A stretch of 64,000 nt of DNA from Pseudoduganella violacea (GCF_014191875.1 NZ_JACHXD010000023.1:1-64000), one strand, 5' to 3'. Shown: positions 50,002-59,135, numbered from the stretch's first letter. Made by a program: numbers and translations. Notes: generated by a model not told the origin, from the letters alone.

Positions 50002-50985
50002 TTAATTCACAGCCGTATTGCTATCCAATATCTGGACTATTGTATTTTGAAATTTTTCCGGTTCATCATGGTGGATCTGATGCCCGGAACTGCCAAACAA
50101 GAACAAATCCTTCTTGGGCGCCTTCAATTTCGTGAAATATTCTTTCGTGATGTCGGTGGATGTTTGAATGTCGTTTTTGCCAACAAAGAAATAGATAGGA
50201 CAGTCCACCGTCTTCAACGTCCTTGGCAAATCGATGTTCATCACTTCATTCCATACCGGCGACCAGGTCTTGGACCAGCGCAGAAAACCATTCCGGAAAT
50301 CGTCGCTCGTCACGGATTTCTTCCCGTCTTTATAGAAAAGCCATTTTCTTAGATAGAACAGATCCTCATCGGTTTTAAAGGGAATGTTCACGCTAGCCAA
50401 TTCCTTGCGGGCAAGCGGATTTTCCTGGAAATGGGCTTTCAAAATCCCAAGCAATTCCTTTTCGCTCGCCAATTGGCTGACCACGGGATTTGACGCGAAA
50501 TAGGCATGCAGCAATTCCGGACGGTTTCTAACAACGTGGAAACCCAGGACATTCCCCCACGAGCTTCCCAACAGGTAAATTTTCTTTTGATTGAGTCGTT
50601 TTATCAGGAACTCGATGACCTGAACCGTATCGCCTTCCATCTGTTCAACCGAGGGCTGGGTTGGCGACGGATTCAACTTCAACGTTTTCCCGGCATCCCG
50701 CTGATCCCACTGCACAATCGTGAATTTATCTTTCAGGATAGTCGTAAAAGCATCCGCCCCGCCCATCATGGAACTTCCCGGACCGCCAGACAGGAACAGC
50801 AGCACCGGCTTGCGCGCATCGTTGGTTTTGATTTGCACGAATTGCTTGATTCCGCCAATTTCGGGCGTCAGCAGCTCATCAATTTCAGTTGCGACCGCTT
50901 CCGGCTTCTTTGCATTTTCCGCAGCAGATCCAAACACTGGAATCAAGATGGAAAACAGGGCTACGAAGATGTATTTTTTTATCAT
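50002..50985 (-). CDS. Exported alpha/beta hydrolase (proline-iminopeptidase-like), low GC
   Basis: This 327-residue protein has a signal peptide (MIKKYIFVALFSILIPVFGSA). It shows an oxyanion SGGPGSSMMGG, VQWDQRDAGKT, the nucleophile GSSWGN (Ser in LLGSSWGNVLG), a probable catalytic Asp in VGKNDIQT and His in GSSGHQIHH. HGGPG-WDQRxxG-GSSWG is typical of prolyl-aminopeptidase-like hydrolases. The gene is AT-richer than its neighbours and uses AAA/ATT/GAA codons freely, unlike them, which indicates recent acquisition. It is a single gene with no mobile element visible beside it. Confidence 0.85.
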   Translation of the reverse strand: MIKKYIFVALFSILIPVFGSAAENAKKPEAVATEIDELLTPEIGGIKQFVQIKTNDARKPVLLFLSGGPGSSMMGGADAFTTILKDKFTIVQWDQRDAGKTLKLNPSPTQPSVEQMEGDTVQVIEFLIKRLNQKKIYLLGSSWGNVLGFHVVRNRPELLHAYFASNPVVSQLASEKELLGILKAHFQENPLARKELASVNIPFKTDEDLFYLRKWLFYKDGKKSVTSDDFRNGFLRWSKTWSPVWNEVMNIDLPRTLKTVDCPIYFFVGKNDIQTSTDITKEYFTKLKAPKKDLFLFGSSGHQIHHDEPEKFQNTIVQILDSNTAVN

Positions 50986-51092
50986 AGATTTATCGTGATA
51001 GACATTCAGATCAGAACCGCGCCTTCCAACTAGCGCCCAGAATCACTCTTACTCAGATACAAAATACGCACTTTGCCATCGCCAGACTACAT

Positions 51093-52139
51093 TCAGGACC
51101 ACGCCGGACGAAGCGGCGACTCCTGCATTTTGGCGGTTTGCTCCCGGAGCTCAAGAATGCGGTCTTGCCAGTATCGCACAGTACCAAACCAAGGAAATGC
51201 GACGGGAAATGCGGGGTCCTGCCAACGACGCGCAATCCAGGCGCTGTAGTGAAGCAAACGCAGGGTGCGCAATGCTTCGATCAAATACAGTTCCCGGTCA
51301 TCGAATTCGCGAAACGTCTCATAGCCACGCAGGATGGCCGCGAGCTGCTTGCGCGCATCGGCCTCGTCGCCCGACAACAGCATCCACAGATCCTGTATGG
51401 CCGGACCCGAGCGGCTATCGTCAAAGTCGACAAAATGGGGGCCGTCATCGGTCCACAAAACGTTCCCGGCATGGCAGTCGCCATGAAGCCGCAGCAATTG
51501 CACATCGCCGGCGCGTTGATACGCCTCAGCGGCGGCGTCCAGCGCCTGGTCCGCAACGCTGATCCAGGCGGTGCGCAATTCTTCCGGCAGCCAATTGCCA
51601 TCCACAAGGAATTGGCGCGACTCGAAACCGAAACTCCGAATATCGAGAGCGGGGCGCGCCTGGTAGACGCCGCTCGCGCCTACGGCGTGAATGCGTCCGA
51701 GGAAACGCCCCATCCACTCAAGCGTGCCTTCCCGATCCAACTCCGGCGCCCTGCCACCACGTTTCATGAAGACGGCAAACCGGTGTCCTTCAAAATGGTG
51801 CAAGGTGCGGTCATTGAAGCACAAAGGCGGCACAACCGGGATCTCGTCCCCGGCCAAATCAAGAGAAAACAGGTGTTCTTCCAGGATGGCGGCATCGCTC
51901 CAGCGCCCGGGCCGATAAAACTTGACCACGTATTGCTTGCCGTCCTCGCTCCAGACCTGATACACGCGGTTTTCGAAGCTGTTCAATTGATGGAGGCGGC
52001 CATCGCAAGCGATCCCCAGGCTTTCTATCGCGCTGAACAGGCATTCAGGGGTCAGGTCGGCATAAGGCGTTTCGATATTTACTTGCTTGATATCCACAGA
52101 AGGGCCGCTTGAGAGGTGGGAGGCAGGGGAATTCATCAT
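51093..52139 (-). CDS. srkA: Stress response kinase A (SrkA/YihE-like)
   Basis: This encodes 348 residues from an ATG at 52139 (the frame is open to 52211). It belongs to the aminoglycoside phosphotransferase-like kinase family: NSFENRVYQVWSEDGKQYVVKFYRPGRWSD with the ATP-binding Lys, FMKRGGRAPELD, the catalytic loop LLRLHGDCHAGNVLWTDDGPHFVDFDDSRSGPAIQDLWMLL (D in HGD, metal-binding DFD) and HYSAWIARRWQDPAFPVAFPWF. The homologue in E. coli phosphorylates Ser/Thr and protects against envelope and oxidative stress. Starts and ends are otherwise normal. It is divergent from the yecA-like gene. Confidence 0.9.
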   Translation of the reverse strand: MMNSPASHLSSGPSVDIKQVNIETPYADLTPECLFSAIESLGIACDGRLHQLNSFENRVYQVWSEDGKQYVVKFYRPGRWSDAAILEEHLFSLDLAGDEIPVVPPLCFNDRTLHHFEGHRFAVFMKRGGRAPELDREGTLEWMGRFLGRIHAVGASGVYQARPALDIRSFGFESRQFLVDGNWLPEELRTAWISVADQALDAAAEAYQRAGDVQLLRLHGDCHAGNVLWTDDGPHFVDFDDSRSGPAIQDLWMLLSGDEADARKQLAAILRGYETFREFDDRELYLIEALRTLRLLHYSAWIARRWQDPAFPVAFPWFGTVRYWQDRILELREQTAKMQESPLRPAWS

Positions 52140-52216
52140 GCCGCCATTGTAAAGGTGGGAAAGGGGGCGGCGACAGCGTATACTAGCGCCTTCCATCAAA
52201 ATACTGAGCAAAAACC

Positions 52217-52906
52217 ATGCAACTCGACCAGCCCCTGAGCGAAAAAGAATTCGACGAACTCGACCAGTTCCTGCTGAGCGACCGCAGCCCGGAAGACTCC
52301 ATGACCATGGACCATCTGCACGGCTACCTGACGGCCATCGCCATCGGCCCGGAAACCATCATGCCGGCCGAATGGCTGCCGCGCGTGTGGGGCGAAGACG
52401 GCCAGCAAGCGCCTAAATTCAAGAACGGCAAGGAAGAAGAGCGCATCGTCAACCTGATCATGCGCTTCATGAACGAAGTGCTGGTCACGTTCGAAGTCGC
52501 GCCGAAAGAATTCGAACCGCTGTTCGTCGAGCACGAGCACGAAGGCCAGACCCTGATCGACGCCGAAGCCTGGTGCTGGGGCTTCTGGGAAGGCATGGAG
52601 TTGCGTTCCGGCTCCTGGGACGAGATCTGGGACTCCGACATCGCCGATCTGATGCAGCCGATCTACCTGCTGGGCGCCGACGAAATCAAGGAAGAAGAAC
52701 TGCCGCTGGTCGAAGATCCGCACAAGGCCCACAAACTGGCCCTGGATCTGGAAGCCAATCTGCCCACCATCCACAAATTCTGGGTACCGCGCCGCAAGGC
52801 TGGCGTGAGCACCGTCAAGCGCGAAGACCCTAAAGTCGGCCGCAACGACGACTGCCCTTGCGGCAGCGGCAAAAAATACAAGAAGTGCCACGGCGCCGAA
52901 GCCTGA
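52217..52906 (+). CDS. YecA/UPF0149 protein with C-terminal SEC-C zinc motif
   Basis: This 229-residue protein has a YecA/YgfB-type helical domain (about residues 10-150; LDQFLLSDRSPEDSMTMDHLHGYLTAIAIGPETIMPAEWLPRVWG, then WCWGFWEGMEL) and a C-terminal SEC-C zinc-binding motif RNDDCPCGSGKKYKKCHG. SEC-C modules also end SecA, where they bind zinc and SecB or ribosomes; YecA proteins bind ribosomes. The acidic helical part and length fit the family. It is convergent with the oligoribonuclease gene, separated by the REP-like pair. Confidence 0.9.
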   Translation: MQLDQPLSEKEFDELDQFLLSDRSPEDSMTMDHLHGYLTAIAIGPETIMPAEWLPRVWGEDGQQAPKFKNGKEEERIVNLIMRFMNEVLVTFEVAPKEFEPLFVEHEHEGQTLIDAEAWCWGFWEGMELRSGSWDEIWDSDIADLMQPIYLLGADEIKEEELPLVEDPHKAHKLALDLEANLPTIHKFWVPRRKAGVSTVKREDPKVGRNDDCPCGSGKKYKKCHGAEA

Positions 52907-52918
52907 CCCCGCCACCCC

Positions 52919-53035
52919 TTTGATCTAGCACAAAAAATGTCCACCCTGGTGTCAGGCACCAGAGGTGGACATTCTTTGATCTAAATCAGTAAATGTCCTA
53001 CCTTGGTGCCTGACACCAGGGTGGACATTTTTTGA
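52919..53035. repeat. Two tandem REP-like palindromic units (copy set B)
   Basis: Units begin TTTGATCTA at 52919 and TTTGATCTAAATC at 52975 and carry AATGTCCACC ... GGTGGACATT or a close variant, with inner CCTGGTGTCAGGCACC and TTGGTGCCTGACACCAGG in opposite orientation. They match set A at 47351-47470 with about 85 percent identity by eye. Set B, like set A, lies exactly between convergent genes (yecA-like and oligoribonuclease). No RAYT transposase gene is in the window. Confidence 0.9.
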
Positions 53036-53060
53036 TTTGGCGCAAACGCGCTGGGGAGTT

Positions 53061-53645
53061 TTACAGCTTGATGAAGTGCTCGCGGTAGTGCTTGAGCTCT
53101 TCGATGGATTCGAGGATGTCGGCCAGCGCGGTGTGCTTTTGCGCTTTTTTGAAGCTGGAGACGACTTCGGGCTTCCAGCGGCGGCCCAGCTCTTTGAGCG
53201 TGGAGACGTCGACGTTGCGATAGTGGAAGAAGGCTTCGAGCTTGGGCATGTAGCGCACCATGAAGCGGCGGTCCTGGCCGATGGTGTTGCCGCACATCGG
53301 CGATTTACCCTGCGGTACCCATTGCTTCATGAAGGCGATGAACTCGGCTTCGGCCTGGGCTTCGCTGATGGTGGAGGCTTTGACGCGGTCGATCAGGCCG
53401 GAGCGGCCGTGCGTGCCCTTGTTCCAGGAATCCATGGCGTCCAGCGTGGCGTCGGACTGGTGGATCGCCAGGACCGGGCCTTCGGCCAGCACGTTCAGGT
53501 GCATGTCGGTGACAACCATTGCCACTTCGATAATGCGATCGGTGTCCGGCTCCAGGCCGGTCATCTCCATATCGACCCAGACCAGGTTCATTTCATTTGG
53601 ACGGGGCGCGGCGGCGGTTGCGGTGACTTGGTTCTCTTGTGACAT
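53061..53645 (-). CDS. orn: Oligoribonuclease
   Basis: This encodes 194 residues from the ATG at 53645. It is a DEDD exonuclease that degrades RNA dinucleotides and pGpG. Exo I VWVDMEMTGLEPDTDRIIEVA with Asp and Glu, Exo II around GNTIGQDRRFMVRYMPKLEAFFHYRNVDVSTLKELGRRW, and Exo III HTALADILESIEELKHYREHF are intact. The N-terminus carries an extra 15 or so residues (SQENQVTATAAAPRPNEMN) relative to E. coli Orn. The M48 peptidase gene is divergent, with 52 bases between. Confidence 0.95.
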   Translation of the reverse strand: MSQENQVTATAAAPRPNEMNLVWVDMEMTGLEPDTDRIIEVAMVVTDMHLNVLAEGPVLAIHQSDATLDAMDSWNKGTHGRSGLIDRVKASTISEAQAEAEFIAFMKQWVPQGKSPMCGNTIGQDRRFMVRYMPKLEAFFHYRNVDVSTLKELGRRWKPEVVSSFKKAQKHTALADILESIEELKHYREHFIKL

Positions 53646-53697
53646 AATTCTCTCTCGGCATGGCCTAAACAATCCGCCATTTTCTCACAGGCATAGA

Positions 53698-54969
53698 ATG
53701 TATTCACACGCGTTTTCGATTTTGTTTGTTTCCTTCCTGGCGCTGACCTTGCTGGTGCGCTTCTGGCTCGCCTCGCGCCATATCCGCCATGTACTGTCGC
53801 ACCGCGCCGCCGTGCCGGCCGAATTCGCGGAAAAAATCCCGCTCGCGGCGCACCAGAAAGCGGCCGATTACACGGTGGCCAAGACCAAGTTCGGCATGCT
53901 GACCATGCTGGTGAATACCGCCATCCTGATCGGCTTTACGCTGCTGGGCGGCCTGCAGTGGCTGTCGGTCGAGGTGTATAAACTGAGCGGCGGCGGCATG
54001 GGCTACCAGCTCGGCCTGATCGTCGCCTTCGCCTTGCTCTCCGGCCTGTTGGAACTGCCTTTCGACTACTACCGCCAGTTCAATCTGGAACAGGATTTCG
54101 GCTTCAACAAGATGAGCAAAGCCCTCTTCCTCAAGGATCTGCTGACCAATACCGTGGTCGGCGCGGCGATCGGCCTGCCGCTGGTGTGGGTGGTGCTGAC
54201 GCTGATGGAGAAAAGCGGCGAATTGTGGTGGCTGTATGCCTGGTTCGTGTGGAGCGGCTTCCAGCTCCTGATGATGGTGCTGTTCCCGACCGTGATCGCG
54301 CCCCTGTTCAATAAATTCACGCCGCTGGCCGACGAATCGCTGAAGTCGCGCATCGAAGGCTTGATGCAGCGCGTGGGCTTCGCCTCCAAAGGCTTGTTCG
54401 TGATGGACGGTTCCAAGCGCAGCGCCCACGGCAACGCTTACTTCTCCGGCTTCGGCGCCAATAAGCGCATCGTCTTCTTCGACACCCTGCTCTCGCGCCT
54501 GGCGCCGCAGGAGATCGAGGCGGTGCTGGCCCATGAGCTGGGCCACTTCAAGCTGAAACACATCATCAAGCGCATCGCCATGATGTTCGCCGTGTCGCTG
54601 GCCTTCCTGGCCCTGCTCGGCTTCCTGAAAAACCAGGTATGGTTCTTCACCGGCCTGGGTGTGGCGCCGCTGATCGTGCCGGGCCAGAGCAATGACGGCA
54701 TGGCCCTGATCCTGTTCATGCTGACCCTGCCCGTGTTCACCTTCCTGTTCGGTCCTTTGACTTCGCTCAGCTCGCGCAAGCATGAATTCGAGGCCGACGC
54801 CTTCGCCGCCCATCACACCGATGCGCGCGATCTGGTGTCGGCCCTGGTCAAGATGTATGAGGACAATGCCTCGACCCTGACCCCGGACCCGCTGCACTCG
54901 GCCTTCTACGATTCGCATCCGCCAGCCAGCGTGCGCATTCGCCAACTGAACCTGGCGGTGGCGCCATGA
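53698..54969 (+). CDS. M48-family membrane metallopeptidase (Ste24-like)
   Basis: This 423-residue membrane protein has several helices. The zinc site VLAHELGHFKLKHIIKR (HExxH) is at about residues 278-282, with the third ligand Glu in SRKHEFEADAFAAHH. GNAYFSGFGANKRIVFFDTLLSRL precedes it as in CAAX prenyl protease 1 (Ste24) relatives. The N-terminal FDYYRQFNLEQDFGFNKMS is also typical of that group. It probably degrades or processes membrane proteins from the cytoplasmic side. Its stop overlaps the next gene (phhB) by 4 bases (ATGA). Confidence 0.92.
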   Translation: MYSHAFSILFVSFLALTLLVRFWLASRHIRHVLSHRAAVPAEFAEKIPLAAHQKAADYTVAKTKFGMLTMLVNTAILIGFTLLGGLQWLSVEVYKLSGGGMGYQLGLIVAFALLSGLLELPFDYYRQFNLEQDFGFNKMSKALFLKDLLTNTVVGAAIGLPLVWVVLTLMEKSGELWWLYAWFVWSGFQLLMMVLFPTVIAPLFNKFTPLADESLKSRIEGLMQRVGFASKGLFVMDGSKRSAHGNAYFSGFGANKRIVFFDTLLSRLAPQEIEAVLAHELGHFKLKHIIKRIAMMFAVSLAFLALLGFLKNQVWFFTGLGVAPLIVPGQSNDGMALILFMLTLPVFTFLFGPLTSLSSRKHEFEADAFAAHHTDARDLVSALVKMYEDNASTLTPDPLHSAFYDSHPPASVRIRQLNLAVAP

Positions 54970-55319
54970 GCGCGGCCATCCTCGACGCGGGCGCGCTGCG
55001 CGCCCTGGACTGCGCCCACGCCACGCAAGCCCTGGCCTCGCCCGAAGCGGCGCGCCTGGCGGCCTTGCTGGACGGCTGGAACATCGAACAGGGCAAGCTC
55101 GCCAAGACCTTCGACTTCGCCAACTATTACGAAACCATGGCTTTTGCGAACGCGCTGGCCTTCATCGCCCACGGCCAGGACCACCATCCCGAGCTGACGG
55201 TCGGCTACAAGAGCTGCGCCGTGCGCTATGACACGCATTCGGTGGGCGGCCTCTCGCTCAACGATTTCATTTGCGCCGCCCGCGTCGACGCCCTGCTGCA
55301 CAAGGCGGTGCAGGCATGA
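54966..55319 (+). CDS. phhB: 4a-hydroxytetrahydrobiopterin dehydratase (PhhB/DCoH)
   Basis: This 117-residue enzyme recycles the pterin cofactor after aromatic amino acid hydroxylation. LDGWNIEQGKLAKTFDFANYYETMAFANALAFIAHGQDHHPELTVGYKSCAVRYDTHSVGGLSLNDFICAARVDALL contains the active-site H-x-x-H-H-P-E-(L/W/V) and (V/L)x-L-(T/N)-x-x-D-(F/I) blocks. No phenylalanine hydroxylase gene is adjacent. It overlaps the M48 peptidase gene (ATGA) and the rsgA gene (ATGA), so the three are tightly coupled. Confidence 0.93.
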   Translation: MSAAILDAGALRALDCAHATQALASPEAARLAALLDGWNIEQGKLAKTFDFANYYETMAFANALAFIAHGQDHHPELTVGYKSCAVRYDTHSVGGLSLNDFICAARVDALLHKAVQA

Positions 55320-56212
55320 GCAAGACGATTCGCCTCGGCACCATCATCGCCGCCCACGGCCGCCACTATCTGGCCGAGTCGGAGGGCGCGCGCCTGCAAT
55401 GCGTCACGCGCGGCAAGAAGACCAATGTGGCGGTGGGCGACAGCGTGCGCCTGACCCTGACCTCGCCCAACCAGGCGGTGATCGATGCCATCGAAGAGCG
55501 CAAGACCCTGCTCTACCGCTCGGACCAGTACAAGTCCAAACTGCTGGCGGCGAACTTGACGCAACTGTTCATCGTGGTCGCCACCGAGCCGAGTTTTTCC
55601 GACGATCTGGTGTCGCGCTCCCTGGTGGCGGCCGAAGCGGCCGGCATCACCGCGCACCTGATCCTGAACAAGACCGACGTCACCGAGTCGCTGCCGCGCG
55701 CGCGCGAACGGCTGCAGGTGTACACGGCCATGGGCTATCCGCTGCACGAGGTGTCGGCGCGCGCCGAGCCGGAAGCCACGGTGGCCAAGCTGGCGCCGCT
55801 GCTGGCCGGCCAGTCCTCCATCCTGATCGGCCAGTCCGGCATGGGCAAGTCTTCGCTGATTAATCTATTGGTGCCGGACGCCGATATCGCCACGCGCGAA
55901 ATCAGCGAGGCGCTCGACACCGGCAAGCACACCACCACCTTCACCCGCCTGTACCACCTGGCCGATGGCGGCTGCGTGATCGACTCGCCCGGCTTCCAGG
56001 AATTCGGCCTGTACCACCTGAGCGAAGGCATGCTGGAACGGGCGTTCCGCGACTTCGTGCCCCACCTCGGACATTGCAAGTTCTACAACTGCCGCCACCT
56101 GAGCGAACCGCAATGCAGCGTGCTGGCCGCCGTCGAAGAAGGCAAAATCGCGCGCATGCGCCATACCTTGTACGGCCAGCTGCTACACGAATCCGCACAA
56201 ACGCTTTATTGA
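55316..56212 (+). CDS. rsgA: Ribosome small subunit-dependent GTPase RsgA
   Basis: This 298-residue circularly permuted GTPase helps mature the 30S subunit. It has an N-terminal OB domain (GTIIAAHGRHYLAESEGARLQCVTRGKKTNVAVGDSVRL), then G4 LILNKTDV, G1 IGQSGMGKSSLINLL and G3 VIDSPGFQEFGL in permuted order. The C-terminal zinc-binding segment follows (GHCKFYNCRHLSEPQCSV). TTFTRLYHL is the switch I region. Length and order match E. coli RsgA (YjeQ). Confidence 0.95.
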   Translation: MSKTIRLGTIIAAHGRHYLAESEGARLQCVTRGKKTNVAVGDSVRLTLTSPNQAVIDAIEERKTLLYRSDQYKSKLLAANLTQLFIVVATEPSFSDDLVSRSLVAAEAAGITAHLILNKTDVTESLPRARERLQVYTAMGYPLHEVSARAEPEATVAKLAPLLAGQSSILIGQSGMGKSSLINLLVPDADIATREISEALDTGKHTTTFTRLYHLADGGCVIDSPGFQEFGLYHLSEGMLERAFRDFVPHLGHCKFYNCRHLSEPQCSVLAAVEEGKIARMRHTLYGQLLHESAQTLY

Positions 56213-56288
56213 TGTCATTCCCCCGCACAGCCGCTGCCTACTGCCTTACAATGCTTTGCATTGGCTTGCAAAGCCGGCACTAACGGGA

Positions 56289-59135
56289 ATGACGATGGAG
56301 ATGTTTGCTGTCGATGACGATGTGGCGCAATGGGAGCTGGCCCTCTTGCCCTTGCGCGGCGTCGCCCGTCTGCCGGTGCTGCTGCCGCTGGCCTGGCATC
56401 TGCGACAGCGCGACAGCGCGCGCGCCGAATCCTTCGCCGCCGAAGCCCTGGCCCTGCTGCCGCAAACCCGTCTCGATGCCGATGCCTGTAGCTTGATCAG
56501 CGCCCGCCTGCACCTGGTGCAGGGCGAGGCACGCTGGCTGCAAGGCCGCTTGGACGAAGCCGCCACGCTGGCGGCCCAGGCGCTGGCGGCGGCGCAAGCC
56601 CTCGACGATCCTGCCGGCCGCGGCGATGCCCATTGGCTGCAAGCCTGGATTGCCGTCGACCGCGGCGAGCACCGGCGCTGTGACGAGGAATTGGCGCTGT
56701 GCGCGGAAGTCGCGCGCGGCGCCGGCGACCAGGAAAGGCTGGCCGTGGCCGAAGGCGCCAGCGCGCGCTGGGCCGTGCTGCACGATCCGCGCGCCGCGGC
56801 GGCGCGCTGGGGCGTCCACTTCGCGCGCAAGACCGAGCGCCTGTCGCTGGCCGCCGCCACCTGGATCAGCGACTATATGGGCCTGAGCGCCAGCCAGGCC
56901 AATGATTTCGGCGCCGCCGCCAGCCACTACATCCACTGCTACGAATCGGCGCTGGAAACCGGCCAGCTGCGCGCCGCCATCATCGCCGCCACCAATATCG
57001 GCGAAGACTTCTGCATCCTCAACGACCACCACTCGGCGCTGGAATGGATGCAGTGCGCGCTCGACCTGGCGCGCCCCACCGGCTGGCCGCGCAGCATCGG
57101 CGCCTGCCTGATGCACACGGCCGACACCATGCGCCGCCTGGGCCGCATGGACGCCGCCGACGAGCTGCTGCGCGAGGCGCTGGTGATCCTGGCCCCGGTG
57201 TCCGGCGCGCGCAGCTATGCCATCGCCTTGCAGTACCTGGGCGACCTCTCGCTCGACCGCAGCCAGCACTCCTCGGCGCTGGACGCCTTCCTGCGCCTGC
57301 AGGGCCGGGCCGAAGCGCTGAACCAGCCCGACTTCCTCAGCGTGGCGCGGCGCGGCCAGGCGCACGCCCTGTCCTGCCTGGGCCGCGCCCAGGAAGCGCT
57401 GGAGACGGCGTTGGACGCGGTGCACCTGGCGGCCGACAAAGGCAATGCCCACCACCACATCGCCGCGCTGCGCGTACTGGCGCTGATCCACAGCCAGCAT
57501 GCGCTGCCGCCGCCGCAAGGCATGACGGCGCTCAATCCGCCGCTGCACTATCTGCACCAGGCCTTGCACGTGGCCGCCACGGTGGACGGCTATATCGTGC
57601 CGGGCGACCTGTACGAAGCCCTGGCCCACGAATACGCGCGCGCCGCCCATTACGAGCAGGCTTACGAGATGGCGCTGGCCGCCAGCGCCGCGCGCGAGCG
57701 CACCCACAGCCAGGAAGCCACCAACCGCGCCATCGCCATGCAGGTGCACCACCAGACCGAGCACGCGCGCGCCGAGGGCCACCACCACCGCGAGCTGGCC
57801 GCCTCCGAGGCGCGCCGCGCCGAAGTGCTGCAGCAGACCAGCGCCACGCTGGAGCGCCTGTCGGCCATCGGCCAGGAAGTGACCACCCACCTGGACGCGG
57901 GCGCCGTGTTCCGCGTGCTGAACCGCCATGTGCACGCCCTGCTCGCGGCCAATACCTTCGTCATCTATCTGTGCGATCCGGACGGCGCGCGCCTGAGCCG
58001 CGCCTTCGGCGTGGAGGATGGCCTGCCCCTGCCCGAGAACTCGCTGCCGCTCGACCATCCGACCGCCTATTCGGTGCGCTGCCTGCTGGAGCGGCGCGAA
58101 ATCTACCTGGAGAACACGGCCCACCTGCAGCATCCGGTGGCGGCCGTCACGCCCGGCACGCAAGTCAGCGTCAGCGCCCTGTTCGTGCCGCTGCTGGCGG
58201 GCGAACGCGTGCTCGGCGTGATGACGGTGCAGGCCATGCACGCCAACGCCTACGGCGAGCGCGAACGGCTGATCTTCCGCACCCTGTGCGCCTATGGCGC
58301 CATCGCGCTGGACAACGCCCACGCCTACCGCCAGTTGAAGGATGCGCAAAGCCAGCTGGTGTCGCAGGAAAAGCTGGCGGCCCTGGGTTCCCTGATGGCG
58401 GGCGTGGCGCACGAGCTGAATACGCCGATCGGCAACAGCCTGCTGATCGCCAGCACCCTGGAGCACAAGACGGCCGACCTGGAAGTGGCGCTGAACGGCC
58501 CCGGCCTGCGCCGCTCCGAGCTGGCAGCCTATATCGCCGACGCGCGCAAGGCGTCCGAGCTGGTGATGCGCGGCCTGCACAGCGCGGCCGATCTGGTGAA
58601 CAGCTTCAAGCAGGTGGCGGTGGACCGCACCACCGAGCAGCGCCGCCACTTCAACCTGCACCAGGTCACGCATGAAATCGTGGCGACCATGATGAACCGC
58701 ATCCGCGCCTCCAACCACAGCATCGCCTTCGAGGTGCCGCAGCTGCTGGCGCTGGACAGCTATCCCGGCCCCTTCGGCCAGGTCATCACCAACTTGATCA
58801 ACAACGCCCTGCTGCACGCCTTCGAGGGCCGCGAGAACGGCCGCATGCGCCTGGAAGCGAGCACGCCGGTGGAGGGGCGGGTGCAGATCTGCTTCAGCGA
58901 CGACGGCGACGGCATCGCGCCCGAACACCTGGGCCGCATTTTCGATCCCTTCTTCACCACCAAGCTCGGTCAGGGCGGCAGCGGCCTGGGACTGTCGATC
59001 AGCTATAACATCGTCAGCTCGCTGCTGGGCGGGCAGATCTCGGTAAACAGCAGCAGCGCCGGCACCATCTTCACGCTGGACCTGCCGCTGACGGCGCCCG
59101 AGCACGACCCGGAGCGCGCGGCGTCCATCTACTGA
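56289..59135 (+). CDS. Soluble histidine kinase with TPR-like and GAF sensor domains
   Basis: This 948-residue protein begins with about 500 residues of alpha-helical TPR-like repeats (A-x-x-x-L-x-x-A-L-x-L-A patterns). A GAF domain follows (about 527-680; TLERLSAIGQEVTTHLDAGAVFRVLNRHVHALLAANTFVIYLCDPDGARLSR and RLIFRTLCAYGAIALDNAHAYRQL). The kinase core has the phospho-His in LAALGSLMAGVAHELNTPIGNSLL (about residue 708) and an ATPase domain ending DGIAPEHLGRIFDPFFTTKLGQGGSGLGLSISYNIV. No membrane helix is visible, so signals come from the cytosol through the TPR or GAF parts. No response regulator gene is adjacent. Starts at 56256 or 56295 are also possible. Confidence 0.85.
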   Translation: MTMEMFAVDDDVAQWELALLPLRGVARLPVLLPLAWHLRQRDSARAESFAAEALALLPQTRLDADACSLISARLHLVQGEARWLQGRLDEAATLAAQALAAAQALDDPAGRGDAHWLQAWIAVDRGEHRRCDEELALCAEVARGAGDQERLAVAEGASARWAVLHDPRAAAARWGVHFARKTERLSLAAATWISDYMGLSASQANDFGAAASHYIHCYESALETGQLRAAIIAATNIGEDFCILNDHHSALEWMQCALDLARPTGWPRSIGACLMHTADTMRRLGRMDAADELLREALVILAPVSGARSYAIALQYLGDLSLDRSQHSSALDAFLRLQGRAEALNQPDFLSVARRGQAHALSCLGRAQEALETALDAVHLAADKGNAHHHIAALRVLALIHSQHALPPPQGMTALNPPLHYLHQALHVAATVDGYIVPGDLYEALAHEYARAAHYEQAYEMALAASAARERTHSQEATNRAIAMQVHHQTEHARAEGHHHRELAASEARRAEVLQQTSATLERLSAIGQEVTTHLDAGAVFRVLNRHVHALLAANTFVIYLCDPDGARLSRAFGVEDGLPLPENSLPLDHPTAYSVRCLLERREIYLENTAHLQHPVAAVTPGTQVSVSALFVPLLAGERVLGVMTVQAMHANAYGERERLIFRTLCAYGAIALDNAHAYRQLKDAQSQLVSQEKLAALGSLMAGVAHELNTPIGNSLLIASTLEHKTADLEVALNGPGLRRSELAAYIADARKASELVMRGLHSAADLVNSFKQVAVDRTTEQRRHFNLHQVTHEIVATMMNRIRASNHSIAFEVPQLLALDSYPGPFGQVITNLINNALLHAFEGRENGRMRLEASTPVEGRVQICFSDDGDGIAPEHLGRIFDPFFTTKLGQGGSGLGLSISYNIVSSLLGGQISVNSSSAGTIFTLDLPLTAPEHDPERAASIY

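Noticed and set aside
47436..50352. Very long plus-strand open frames (800 and 944 codons) opposite the coiled-coil gene
   Set aside because: Their residues are low-complexity Gly/Leu/Arg or Ala/Ser/Arg runs, the mirror of GCN/GAR-rich codons on the minus strand. The minus-strand frame has sensible start and composition.
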